Source of the DNA: CBDBIK01 sp965206145
Lineage (GTDB): Bacteria; Pseudomonadota; Alphaproteobacteria; TMED109
Direction of reading: 5' to 3'
Length of the DNA stretch: 64,000 bases
Assembly (NCBI GenBank): GCA_965206145.1
Contig: CBDBIK010000005.1
Span: forward strand, 496,001 to 560,000
Below, in pieces: positions 27,306 through 34,929 of the stretch. Position numbers and translations under genes: made by a program. Under the pieces are notes generated by a model. The model saw nothing but the letters and a program-made list of their open reading frames with translations. It searched no databases and was not told the origin of the DNA. How positions within the stretch are numbered: position 1 is the stretch's first letter; each line of letters begins with the position of its first letter.

Positions 27306-27326
27306 CGCCTCCGATGGTCGGAGGCG
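27306..27326 (-). promoter_or_regulatory. Hairpin burying the ribosome binding site of the leftward late block
   Basis: Perfect 9-bp arms CGCCTCCGA and TCGGAGGCG with a TGG loop on the plus strand. Read on the mRNA strand, the 3' arm contains the GGAGG that serves the protease ATG at 27300. In the folded state the site is paired. Confidence 0.6.
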
Positions 27327-27355
27327 AATCGTGAGAGAGAACTAAGTGGACGTAA

Positions 27356-27372
27356 AGGTGACAGGTGTCACA
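27356..27372 (-). promoter_or_regulatory. Late operator, leftward copy (GTGACA-N2-TGTCAC)
   Basis: The 17-mer AGGTGACAGGTGTCACA on the plus strand is the exact reverse complement of 37671-37687. It lies 56 bp upstream of the first leftward late gene. Relative to transcription both copies have the same orientation. The dyad suits a dimeric activator such as Mor/C; it also resembles the CRP half-site spacing TGTGA-N6-TCAC. Confidence 0.75.
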
Positions 27373-27652
27373 GGAAGAACAAGCCCGATCGAACAGCCTG
27401 ACGGGGTGGAAACGTCTGCGATTTCAGTTCATTCAGACCAGCGTTTCACGTTGCTCTCCCGGAACCAGAAGAAGCGAGAACCAGTCATCGTTGTAGAAGC
27501 AAGGAGAGCAACAAGTAGTCAATCCCGGAGTCCGAACCCCGACCGCATGGAGGAACCCTCAACCAGCATGTGGAGGATTTGAACGCGCTTATCTAGGGGC
27601 AATCCGTCCATACCTCTATGTGAAATTATTTGCTTACCTTCAAGAAAAATGT
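27373..27652. other. Intergenic region at the physical centre of the prophage
   Basis: No convincing gene in 280 bp between the leftward late operator and the ImmA-type gene stop. The midpoint of the prophage (27451) falls here. Mu carries its strong gyrase site near its centre, so an equivalent could sit here, but I see no diagnostic sequence. Short open frames lack ribosome binding sites. Confidence 0.4.
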
Positions 27653-28846
27653 TCACTTAATACGCGGTTCAAAGTCGGGGGTGGGGTAGATCTCATCGTT
27701 CGTGGCGAACGAAATTCCGATTAGCTGCTCCAATGTCTCATCCGAAAGTGCGATGTCAGATTTAAATTCATCAACCCTGTATCGCCCACTTTCGAAAACT
27801 AGCTCAGCAACCCGCCGCAGCAACATTGGTTCCTCAAACGGTAAAGCACGCTGCCCCTTATCCAGGGGCTCAACAGTGCGCCACCTCTTATATGAAATTT
27901 GCTTGTAAACATTTGTGATCTGCTGTTCATCGAATAGCCCCAAATTTTTGCAGCGATAAACCATCGCTTGAATCGACACCTTCCACCTGGCCTTAAGGTC
28001 AACGAAAGCTTCTGCTTTGGGCGCGTAAACTTCGTTTGGAAACGATTTTCTAGGAAGCAGAAACGCTCCGGCAAAATGATCTGCCTCTGTCTCTATTTGC
28101 TTAAGTCGATCTTTATCCTCGATCTCTTCACGGCCGACCCATCGATGCAAACAAAGGTGCCCGAGTTCATGAGCGGCATCGAACCTAGCCCGCGCTGCGC
28201 TTTCTTTGTCAGATGCCAAAAATACAAATGGGCGGTCGCCAGCCCAATAGGAAAACGCCTCCACTTTTTCACCGGTCATCCGGAACCGGCAGGTAATGAC
28301 GCCCTTCGATTCAATCAGGCGGAGTACATTGGAAATAGGGCCGAGTCCTAATCCAAAGTGCTTTCTAGTCTCCTCTGCCATACCCTCGATTTCTTCCTCG
28401 GTATAGGCCGAGGAAGTCGAATCATGCGGCTCAAACTGAGGAATATCGATGGGGGGAAAGTTGGCGATTTCGTTGAATGCATATGCAACGCTGGAAAACC
28501 AATCCGCCAATACCTCGCACGCTCGATTCCTCCGCTTGGTATCAGGTCCGATTTTTCGAAAAAAATTGGCACTATGTTCTCCGAAGGTCCAACGCTCACT
28601 TCTTGTAAAAAATGCTACCGGTTGCCCCAAAGCATCTGCCATTTTCCCCATAGTGTTCGGCACAGGGAATTTGGTCCCACGCTCATAAGCGGACACCGCC
28701 TGACGGCTTACGCCAATTCGATTAGCAAGCTCTGTTTGTGTAAGGAGCGCCACTTGCCGAGCTTCGGTGAGGCGCTGCGGAATCAAAAGCCGCCCAGAAG
28801 CGCTTCCTTGAGCGGCGTTCGGGAAGTGGACGATATTGTTAGCCAT
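27653..28846 (-). CDS. XRE-ImmA/IrrE regulator with metallopeptidase domain
   Basis: About 397 residues. Residues 20-80 form a Cro/CI-type helix-turn-helix (LTQTELANRIGVSRQAVSAYERG). The C-terminal half is an ImmA/IrrE-type zinc peptidase with HELGH at 226-230. Such proteins bind DNA and cleave partner repressors, in ICEBs1, prophages and stress control. Base composition is far lower in G+C than in flanking phage genes (one sampled line has 25 G+C of 60), so this is a recent insert. It overlaps the upstream gene by 8 bp. Confidence 0.85.
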   Translation of the reverse strand: MANNIVHFPNAAQGSASGRLLIPQRLTEARQVALLTQTELANRIGVSRQAVSAYERGTKFPVPNTMGKMADALGQPVAFFTRSERWTFGEHSANFFRKIGPDTKRRNRACEVLADWFSSVAYAFNEIANFPPIDIPQFEPHDSTSSAYTEEEIEGMAEETRKHFGLGLGPISNVLRLIESKGVITCRFRMTGEKVEAFSYWAGDRPFVFLASDKESAARARFDAAHELGHLCLHRWVGREEIEDKDRLKQIETEADHFAGAFLLPRKSFPNEVYAPKAEAFVDLKARWKVSIQAMVYRCKNLGLFDEQQITNVYKQISYKRWRTVEPLDKGQRALPFEEPMLLRRVAELVFESGRYRVDEFKSDIALSDETLEQLIGISFATNDEIYPTPDFEPRIK

Positions 28847-29489
28847 CGCCGTTATCCCGCCGCCACTTCTCAATGTCCTCTTTAAGCAACTCAAGATCAT
28901 CTAGGGCAGAATCGGTATCCTCTGTGGCTGGCCCGTCCGACAAAATTTCGTGCGGAATATTCATTAGATTCGGAGAACGCCAAGAGTACCGTGTTTTCGA
29001 AACATGAGACGGAACGGCGAAATGCGCAAAATTTAGCGTCTGATGACCATGGATAAGCAGAAAGTGCGGCAAGCCAGCAATTATCTTTTCTTCTTCAAAT
29101 TCCGGCAGATCGAATGCGGGCTGGTTGTTTAGCCGTGCGTTCTCCCGAAACACAACATTTCGCGGCTGCCGGGCGGGATTCGCGACTTGACTCACTGAGG
29201 CCGTCGAATGCGAAAACCGCAGTTCGAGAAAGCGGCCAGTGGGACTTGCAAAATCTCGCCAACGGAAATCGCAATCCAAGGCACCAGTCTCGATAGCCCG
29301 GAGTAAAGACCAATCAACTGCATACGAAATCACGCGTCCCTTGTTATCCTGAGCACTTTCCACTTGGAGAATTGGGCTGTCTTTTACGAGTTCATCCACG
29401 GCGGTATAAGCCGACGTCAAAACGGTAGGTATCACAGGCCATTGTGACTGCGGAACTTGGTCTTTGATGAAATCTTCGAGCCTCGTCAC
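28839..29489 (-). CDS. Partner protein of the XRE-ImmA/IrrE gene, unknown family
   Basis: About 216 residues from a GTG at 29489, preceded by GAGGAA. A longer frame opens at 29558, but a promoter with its -10 at 29543-29548 would leave that start outside the transcript. The protein has DWSLLRAIETGALDCDFRWRDF and a charged C-terminus (LDDLELLKEDIEKWRRDNGDG). It is AT-rich (24 G+C in one 60-base line) and translationally coupled to the ImmA-type gene. It may be the peptidase target or an effector. No family recognised. Confidence 0.7.
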   Translation of the reverse strand: MTRLEDFIKDQVPQSQWPVIPTVLTSAYTAVDELVKDSPILQVESAQDNKGRVISYAVDWSLLRAIETGALDCDFRWRDFASPTGRFLELRFSHSTASVSQVANPARQPRNVVFRENARLNNQPAFDLPEFEEEKIIAGLPHFLLIHGHQTLNFAHFAVPSHVSKTRYSWRSPNLMNIPHEILSDGPATEDTDSALDDLELLKEDIEKWRRDNGDG

Positions 29490-29542
29490 GGCTATTCCTC
29501 GAATTGGTTGCTTAGAATTGGTTGCTTGAGTCCATGCGCAAC

Positions 29543-29571
29543 TGTATACGATTTTCAATATCTTTTGTCAA
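29543..29571 (-). promoter_or_regulatory. Sigma70-type promoter for the XRE-ImmA module
   Basis: On the minus strand: TTGACA (29566-29571), a 17-base spacer, TATACA (29543-29548). This is the best consensus promoter seen in the prophage. It drives only the AT-rich pair, which supports constitutive expression in a lysogen. Confidence 0.7.
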
Positions 29572-29644
29572 CTAACTCTTCTTTCCCCACCTCTTTTCTG
29601 CCGCTTTCGCGGCCTTACTTCTTGCCGTCGTCCGGGGCTACGTC

Positions 29645-30379
29645 TCAGCCCAGAGTCTTCGCCATCCACACAACCTCGCCAATCACGTCGGCGTCGCGAG
29701 GCCACGGTAGGTCCTTCCACGCCGGATGGTCGCTAACGAGCAGCCAGGACTTGCCATCCTTTCGTGCCCTCTTGACTATCAGTCCGTCTTCCGTGCGCAC
29801 CACGAAGATGTGCTTGTCCCGACGCCGGTTGCGATGCTTCGCGACGAGAATCGAGCACTTGTCCGGAAGCGTCGGCTCCATCGACTCGCCGCGCACTCGG
29901 ATGACCACGCATTCCGACGCGATCAGCGCGTGCAGGTTGAGCCAGGCGCGCCGGAACGCGAGGCGCCCTCGGACTGGAGCGTCCTCAATGTGAGAGCCCC
30001 CGCCGGCGGAAGGCTCCACCTCCAGCATCTCAATGTAGCGTTTGCTCGGATCCTCCTCACCGCTCCCGTCAACCGGCGCCACCATGGATTTGGTCGCTGC
30101 CAATGCCTGCCCATGGAGGCGATCGAGTTCAGCTCGCACCTCGCTAAGCCGGTCGTTTAGCGCGGCTCCGGGTTCCTCGCGGGGGGGACCAACGTAAAGT
30201 TCGAGCCCTAATGCATCGCAGATCTCAGCTGTCCGTACGAGTGAGGGAATATGCCCCTCTAGCGCACTTTGAACGCTACGAGTGGGAAGCTTGCTCCGAA
30301 TCGCCAATGCACGCACGGATAGCCCTTGCCTATCTAACGCGGCGCGGGCCGTGGTTACGAATTTCTGATAGGCATTCAC
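29645..30379 (-). CDS. Prophage repressor, HTH plus S24 (LexA/CI-type) self-cleaving domain
   Basis: About 244 residues. The N-terminal helix-turn-helix is near residues 20-45 (LSVRALAIRSKLPTRSVQSAL). The C-terminal S24 domain has a serine in RGESMEPTL near residue 166 and a lysine in GLIVKRARK near residue 203. This is a CI/LexA-type repressor that should autocleave on RecA activation, unlike the Mu c repressor. The start is GTG at 30379 or TTG at 30388. It diverges from the early operon across the operator region. Confidence 0.85.
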   Translation of the reverse strand: MNAYQKFVTTARAALDRQGLSVRALAIRSKLPTRSVQSALEGHIPSLVRTAEICDALGLELYVGPPREEPGAALNDRLSEVRAELDRLHGQALAATKSMVAPVDGSGEEDPSKRYIEMLEVEPSAGGGSHIEDAPVRGRLAFRRAWLNLHALIASECVVIRVRGESMEPTLPDKCSILVAKHRNRRRDKHIFVVRTEDGLIVKRARKDGKSWLLVSDHPAWKDLPWPRDADVIGEVVWMAKTLG

Positions 30380-30383
30380 AGTA

Positions 30384-30478
30384 GGCAATATCTAGCCCAT
30401 ATCGCAGAGAGTCCATGCTTGGCCATATTTCGCTTGACACGGGCGAATGATTGCCTAATTTTGGCAATATGTCGCCCA
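30384..30478. promoter_or_regulatory. Operator region between repressor and early genes
   Basis: A 16-base direct repeat GGCAATATSTMGCCCA occurs at 30384-30399 and 30463-30478. The second copy overlaps a dyad ATTGCC-N7-GGCAAT (30450-30468) centred on the -10 box of the rightward early promoter. The likely ligands are the S24 repressor and the Cro-like protein. Confidence 0.65.
30434..30461 (+). promoter_or_regulatory. Rightward early promoter
   Basis: TTGACA (30434-30439), a 16-base spacer, TAATTT (30456-30461). The -10 box lies inside the operator dyad. The predicted transcript would start at about the ATG at 30469, so the first early mRNA may be leaderless. Confidence 0.55.
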
Positions 30479-30756
30479 CAGATTTGACTCGATTGATCGA
30501 ACTCATGGCCACCAGGCTGCAACGCAGTCCGGGGACGATCGGCCGCTGGGTCGGAACCAGCGGTGATTTCTACGGGCGTCTCAAGAGCGGTCACGACATC
30601 ACCACGAACCGTGCCGAACGCATCGTGCAGAAGCTTTCCGAACTCTGGCCGGAGGAGCTCTCGTGGCCCTCCGACATTCCTCGCCCCGTGATTCGTCCAT
30701 CCGCCGGCAAACCTCGCCGTTCGGACGCGTCCAGGCAAGCGAGGAAAGTCGCCTGA
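30469..30756 (+). CDS. Cro/Ner-like early regulator
   Basis: About 95 residues. A helix-turn-helix is likely in LQRSPGTIGRWVGTSGDFYGRLKSG, followed by ITTNRAERIVQKLSELWP. Small proteins of this pattern sit first in the early operon of several alphaproteobacterial prophages. It faces the repressor gene and probably tunes the early promoter. The ATG at 30469 is right at the predicted transcript start; a later ATG at 30505 is possible. Confidence 0.7.
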   Translation: MSPTDLTRLIELMATRLQRSPGTIGRWVGTSGDFYGRLKSGHDITTNRAERIVQKLSELWPEELSWPSDIPRPVIRPSAGKPRRSDASRQARKVA

Positions 30757-30772
30757 TGGCGCGGCGGACGGC

Positions 30773-31084
30773 ATGACCACTACCGGGAAGATGCATGCGG
30801 TGGCAGATCCAGCAGCGTCCTCACCCGACCGGGATGCGTGGATCGCGCGGGGCAAACGTCTTTCCGAATCCGGCTCGGAGCGGCAGTGGGAGTTTGCTGA
30901 CTGGGCGTTTGAGGGGATGGGGGCATTCGGATCGGAGACGGTCCGGGAGATCGCCTCCCGTCTTGGAATATCCCCTGGATTTTTGAGCACATGTACTGCC
31001 ATATCAAGAGCTTACCCTTTGTTTCGCCGGCGAAACACCCTTGGATTTTCACAGACGAAGCTCCGCCGGTGGCCCGCGCGATGA
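30773..31084 (+). CDS. Truncated HTH protein, paralogue of the 31365 gene
   Basis: About 103 residues. ERQWEFADWAFEGMGAFGSETVREIASRLGISPGFL aligns by eye with AAAWELGDLANTIAEEDGVSLRETARRIGMSPEKL of the later gene, and both continue into an (F/V)xRRRxTL segment. This copy stops soon after, inside a 7-bp GC hairpin at 31073-31091, and lacks the C-terminal half. It is either a natural short form or a decayed duplicate. Confidence 0.55.
   Translation: MTTTGKMHAVADPAASSPDRDAWIARGKRLSESGSERQWEFADWAFEGMGAFGSETVREIASRLGISPGFLSTCTAISRAYPLFRRRNTLGFSQTKLRRWPAR
31021..31036 (+). repeat. 16-bp palindrome GTTTCGCCGGCGAAAC
   Basis: Perfect palindrome within the truncated HTH gene, coding FRRRN. It lies at the position matching the 22-bp palindrome inside the full-length paralogue. 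Core TCGCCGGCGA is shared, flanks differ but still pair. Confidence 0.7.
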
Positions 31085-31125
31085 GCGCGGGCTCCCGCCG
31101 TGTTGTCGTCATCGACGGGTCCGGA

Positions 31126-31147
31126 GGTGAATCGCCGGCGATTCACC
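31126..31147 (+). repeat. 22-bp palindrome, copy 1
   Basis: Perfect palindrome with core AATCGCCGGCGATT and outer GGTG/CACC arms. It is followed by CCCTGGAAATCCGGA, nearly identical to the sequence after copy 2. It lies 33 bp before the tRNA-like gene. Confidence 0.9.
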
Positions 31148-31179
31148 CCCTGGAAATCCGGAGAGTTCTTTCTCCGATC

Positions 31180-31258
31180 GCCCAGGTAGCTCAGCTGGTA
31201 GAGCACGCGGGCTCATGCGCCTGCGGTGTCGGCGGTTCGATCCCGCCCCTGGGCACCA
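31180..31258 (+). tRNA. tRNA-like gene, CAT anticodon (Met/Ile2-type), expanded anticodon arm
   Basis: Acceptor arms GCCCAGG (31180-31186) and CCTGGGC (31248-31254) pair perfectly, followed by ACCA. The D-arm is GCTC AGCTGGTA GAGC and the T-arm GGCGG TTCGATC CCGCC. The anticodon arm is odd: CGCGGG pairs with CCTGCG (6 bp, one G-U) around an 8-base loop CTCATGCG that holds U33 and CAT (31214-31216). Normal tRNAs have 5 bp and 7 bases. It may be functional with altered decoding, or a tRNA-derived element. Confidence 0.7.
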
Positions 31259-31323
31259 TCCCGCCGCCGCCGGACTCTCTCGGAAAATCTGTCTCCTTGA
31301 CCAACGTTGTCAGTGGGTCAGAG

Positions 31324-31345
31324 GGTGAATCGCCGGCGATTCACC
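31324..31345 (+). repeat. 22-bp palindrome, copy 2
   Basis: Identical to copy 1 (31126-31147) and followed by CCCTGGAAATTCGGA. Copies 1 and 2 are direct repeats of about 37 bp flanking the tRNA-like gene, 198 bp apart. Confidence 0.9.
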
Positions 31346-31364
31346 CCCTGGAAATTCGGACCGC

Positions 31365-32069
31365 GTGAGCGTCCCCGCCCGCATTCTACGGGGCAGCCTG
31401 CTGGATAAGCGGCTGGAGCGCTGCCGGCAGCTTGTCGGGTCGCGCCAGGCGGCTGCGTGGGAACTGGGCGACCTTGCCAACACCATTGCTGAGGAGGACG
31501 GCGTATCGCTCCGGGAGACTGCCCGCCGGATCGGGATGTCCCCCGAGAAATTAATCCGGTTTTCAAGCACGGCCAAAGCTTTTGAGGTGAATCGCCGGCG
31601 ATTCACCCTTGCCATTTCGGTACATGCGGAGGTGCGCGGCCTGCCGGCATCAGAGGCCGACGTCTTCCTCGACCGGATCGAGGCGGGTGAGTTGTCCCGC
31701 TCGGAGCTGCGCGCTGCCGTCCAGGAGAGGACGACCCGGGGCCGCATCCAGGAGCTTGAGCGCGAATGCGCAGAGCTACGTCAGCGGGTATCGAGGGTGC
31801 CGGCATCACCGGAGGAGGCGTCCGACATGGCGGCGGCGGCGCATTCCCGGGTCCGTTCGGCCTGCAAGCTCGTCCATCGCTCGTACCGCGACGCGGCGCG
31901 GATTGCCGCCGAGGTCGTGGGGAATACCGCTCTCATGGGAGCCCTTCACGGCAACCGGCGCAACGCCCTGCGCATGGCGCTGGAGCGCGAGTTCGATGGT
32001 GCTGCTGTTCGTCTTGAGGAGACGAGGCGGGAAATGCTCGCACCGCTGTTCGACGGGCCCGACCGGTGA
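31365..32069 (+). CDS. HTH protein upstream of the transposase gene
   Basis: About 234 residues from GTG at 31365. The N-terminal half has SLRETARRIGMSPEKLIRFSSTAKAF, a helix-turn-helix of the kind in ParB/KorB-like proteins. The second half is helical (GRIQELERECAELRQRVSRV). A 22-bp palindrome lies inside the gene and codes VNRRRFT. Its stop overlaps the GTG of the transposase gene. Role unknown; position suggests control of early genes or help in transposition. Confidence 0.65.
   Translation: MSVPARILRGSLLDKRLERCRQLVGSRQAAAWELGDLANTIAEEDGVSLRETARRIGMSPEKLIRFSSTAKAFEVNRRRFTLAISVHAEVRGLPASEADVFLDRIEAGELSRSELRAAVQERTTRGRIQELERECAELRQRVSRVPASPEEASDMAAAAHSRVRSACKLVHRSYRDAARIAAEVVGNTALMGALHGNRRNALRMALEREFDGAAVRLEETRREMLAPLFDGPDR
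31587..31608 (+). repeat. 22-bp palindrome, copy 3 (intragenic)
   Basis: Identical to copies 1 and 2 but inside the 31365 gene. Flanks differ from those of copies 1 and 2 from the base after the palindrome's CCC. Confidence 0.9.
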
Positions 32070-33928
32070 GGTCGTTGGCCTCGCTCCGGCCGGTCCTTGC
32101 AAGGTCGATGCAGGACATCTGCAATGGCCCTGCACCGGCTGTGCAGGAGCCTTGCGCGGCCCCGCAGGAGCTCCCCCAGGCATCGGCCTGGGAGAGTGCA
32201 ACGGACGCGGGCCGTGCCCGTGCCTACACCCGCCTGGACGCGGTCGCCCGTAGCGACGCACTCGTGACCGAAGGGCTACCTCGCAGTGCCGCCGATGTAC
32301 AGGCGGCGCGCGAGCGCGGCGTGTCACGCTCGGCTCTCGCAGGCTGGCGCGGCCGCATCCGGGGTGTCGCCGTCGGCGAGCGCCTTGCCGCACTCCTCGA
32401 CCGTCCAGGGCGGGGCCGTCCGCGGAAGAACGAGTGGGCAGGGCTGGGAGCCGATGAGCTCTGGCGCCACTGGTCCAGCGACTATCTCCGTGAGGAGGCT
32501 CCCGACGCGGCGGCGGTGCACCGGCGGCTCATGCTAATCGCGAGTGAGCGCGGCTGGGGCTGTCCCTCGCTGCGGGCGTTCACGCGGAGGACGGAGCGCG
32601 AAATACCGAAGGCGGAGCGGGTGCGTGCGCGCCAAGGCGCGGTCGCGGCTCTTGATCTTCATCCTTACCAAACCCGCACGGTCGCGGGCCTGAAGCCGCT
32701 TGAAATCGTCAACGGTGATGGTCGGCGCCATGACGTCATCGTGCGCTTTCCCACCGGTCGTCAGGGGCGTCCCGTTGTCTGGATGTGGCAAGACATCCGC
32801 ACCCGCCGAATTCTTTCCTGGAGGATCGGAGAGACAGAGTCGTCCGATCTCGTTCGAACTGCACTCCACGAGCTGATCGTGGCGCATGGCGTTCCCGAGC
32901 GACTTGTGGTCGACCAGACGCTGGCGGCGTCGTCGAAATTTCTCACCGGCGGCATGTCGGGGCGCAAAAGATGGCGTTCGACGGGCGAGGAGTTACTGGG
33001 GATCCTCGCGCTGCTGGAGATACAGTACAGCCCGACGGCGGTGGATACGGACGCAGGCGGCCGAGGGAAAGGCCGGGGACGTTCCAAACCCGTCGAACGT
33101 GCCTTTGGCGACCTCGCGCGGCAGGTTGACACGCACCCGCTGTTGGTTGGTGCTTACACCGGCCGCTCGACCCAGGACCGGCCTGAGACGCACCGCACCA
33201 ACGTCGTCGCCCTCGAGACTTTCGCGACGGTGCTCACGGCGGCGGTTGCCGAACACAATGCCCGCCCGGGCCGGCGGACCGAAGCTGCGGCGGGACGCAG
33301 CTTCGACCAGGTCTGGGCCGAGGAGATCAAGGGCGCGGCCGTGCGCCGCATGACGCAGGCGCAGGCGTCGGTACTGCTACTCGCCGCCGAGGACGTGACG
33401 GTCAACGCGGACGGCACATTCACACTTCGGTGCGGGCGTGGGGCGCGGATGCCAGTCAACCGCTACCACTCGCCCGCATTGGTCGAGCGGGCGGGCCAGA
33501 GCCTGGTTGCCCGCTTCGACCCGGGCGAGCTCCACGGCGCTGTCTACCTCCACGTCCGGGACGGCCGCTACATCGGCCGCGCGGAGTGCGTGCTCCCCGT
33601 TGGATTCGCCGACGCTGGCACCGCTCGCCGGCACGAGGCGGCGCGCCGGGATCTCCGCCGCGCCGCCGAGCGTGGCCTTCGGGCGAGGCGCGACCTGGAG
33701 GAGCTCGCCCGGGCGCACCGGGACCTGCCGTCTCCGCCTGCGCCGAACGATCCTGCTTCAGGTGTTGTCCGCTTGGTCGCAAACGGTTCCCTTCCTCAGT
33801 TGCCGTCGCCAAATCCGGGATCGGATCCGGTGACGTCCGCCGCCACCAAGACGGCCCCGTCCCGTCCGCGGCGAGGAGTCGCGGCGGCTCTTCGCATCAT
33901 TCAATCCCAGAAGGACTCTGATTTATGA
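32066..33928 (+). CDS. Mu A-like DDE transposase
   Basis: About 620 residues. The catalytic triad is visible as D218 (EIVNGDGR), D283 (LVVDQT) and E344 (KPVERAFGDL), in an rve-type core, followed by the Mu-type C-terminal beta-barrel (NRYHSPALVERAGQSLVARFDP). The N-terminal 200 residues hold the DNA-binding subdomains. It cuts and joins the phage ends at new target sites, both for integration and replication. GTG at 32066 overlaps the previous stop. It is translationally coupled to the MuB-like gene. Confidence 0.95.
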   Translation: MRSLASLRPVLARSMQDICNGPAPAVQEPCAAPQELPQASAWESATDAGRARAYTRLDAVARSDALVTEGLPRSAADVQAARERGVSRSALAGWRGRIRGVAVGERLAALLDRPGRGRPRKNEWAGLGADELWRHWSSDYLREEAPDAAAVHRRLMLIASERGWGCPSLRAFTRRTEREIPKAERVRARQGAVAALDLHPYQTRTVAGLKPLEIVNGDGRRHDVIVRFPTGRQGRPVVWMWQDIRTRRILSWRIGETESSDLVRTALHELIVAHGVPERLVVDQTLAASSKFLTGGMSGRKRWRSTGEELLGILALLEIQYSPTAVDTDAGGRGKGRGRSKPVERAFGDLARQVDTHPLLVGAYTGRSTQDRPETHRTNVVALETFATVLTAAVAEHNARPGRRTEAAAGRSFDQVWAEEIKGAAVRRMTQAQASVLLLAAEDVTVNADGTFTLRCGRGARMPVNRYHSPALVERAGQSLVARFDPGELHGAVYLHVRDGRYIGRAECVLPVGFADAGTARRHEAARRDLRRAAERGLRARRDLEELARAHRDLPSPPAPNDPASGVVRLVANGSLPQLPSPNPGSDPVTSAATKTAPSRPRRGVAAALRIIQSQKDSDL

Positions 33929-34929
33929 GCACTCAGAATCAATTCGATCATCAGGACGACGGTGGCAACATCGTCGCCCTGCCCGGCACCGGGCGGATCT
34001 CTCAAGCTTCGCTCGTCGCGGACTGCCGCGACGAGATGGAGGCTGCGGGACTGTCGATTCAGCAGGCAGCGCGGGAGATCGGTCGCGGTGTGAGCAGTGC
34101 CACCCTCTCCAAATGGCTCCGCGACAGATATGAGGGCGATGTGGGAGCGGTCTCGAAGCGCATCGAGACGTGGATCGAGACGCGGCGCGAGCGCGCTCGC
34201 CGGGCGATCGGCGGCGCGGGTCTCGACCGCCATGCATCCCTTCAAGTCACGGCCGACATCGAGGCCGTCCTCGGTCACGCTCAAGCCGCCGCCGACGTCG
34301 TCCTGGTTCACGGCCGGAGTGGTGCCGGTAAGAGCTGGGCGAGCCGTCGCTACTGCGGATCTCGCACCGCTGCCCACTTTGTCGTCGCGACGGGGGCGGT
34401 GACGACGCTCTCCGGTCTTCTTGGCCGGGTCGCCGACGCGGTCGGTGGAGGCGCACGTCACGTCTCAGCCCTGGCGGCCGAGAGCGTGGCGGTCGCCCGC
34501 CTCAGGGACCGCGGTGCCCTCCTCGCAGTCGACGAGGCGCATCACCTGTCCGCTCGCCTCTTGGACGAGCTCCGTTGCATCCGTGACATGGCGGGATGCG
34601 GCCTCGCCCTGATTGGCGGCGACGAGTTGTGGACGCGGTTGGCATCCTCGCCGCATTGCGACCAGATCGTCGGGCGAATTGGGATTCGCCTACCGGTGGG
34701 CAGGGTCTCGGAGACCGACGTCCGAGAGCTAGGCGGGGCGGTCCTGGGCCGCGAGACCGCGGCACGAGAGACGCGCCTCCTACTCGCTTCGGCGCAGGCC
34801 GCCGGTGGGCTGCACGCGCTGCGCCGACTCCTTGTACGTGCGTGGATTCATGCCAAGGCAGAGGGTCGCGCCACCACCGTCCAGGCAGAAGACCTGACGG
34901 CGGCCGCCGAGGAAGGAGGCGCGCCATGA
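33925..34929 (+). CDS. Mu B-like AAA+ ATPase, target selection protein
   Basis: About 334 residues. Walker A is GRSGAGKS (130-137) and Walker B LLAVDEAH (199-206), with an N-terminal helix-turn-helix (LSIQQAAREIGRGVSSATLSKWL). In Mu, B binds target DNA, gives target immunity and stimulates A. It overlaps the transposase and the next gene by ATGA. Confidence 0.95.
   Translation: MSTQNQFDHQDDGGNIVALPGTGRISQASLVADCRDEMEAAGLSIQQAAREIGRGVSSATLSKWLRDRYEGDVGAVSKRIETWIETRRERARRAIGGAGLDRHASLQVTADIEAVLGHAQAAADVVLVHGRSGAGKSWASRRYCGSRTAAHFVVATGAVTTLSGLLGRVADAVGGGARHVSALAAESVAVARLRDRGALLAVDEAHHLSARLLDELRCIRDMAGCGLALIGGDELWTRLASSPHCDQIVGRIGIRLPVGRVSETDVRELGGAVLGRETAARETRLLLASAQAAGGLHALRRLLVRAWIHAKAEGRATTVQAEDLTAAAEEGGAP

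Noticed and set aside
27481..27545. Possible tRNA T-arm on the minus strand (GGGGTTCGGACTCC)
   Set aside because: No matching acceptor or D-arm around it; the 5-bp pairing of a real T-stem is not met.
30991..31368. 125-codon frame spanning the tRNA-like gene (AQVAQLVEH pattern)
   Set aside because: This peptide is the familiar false translation of a tRNA gene body; the sequence is better explained as RNA.
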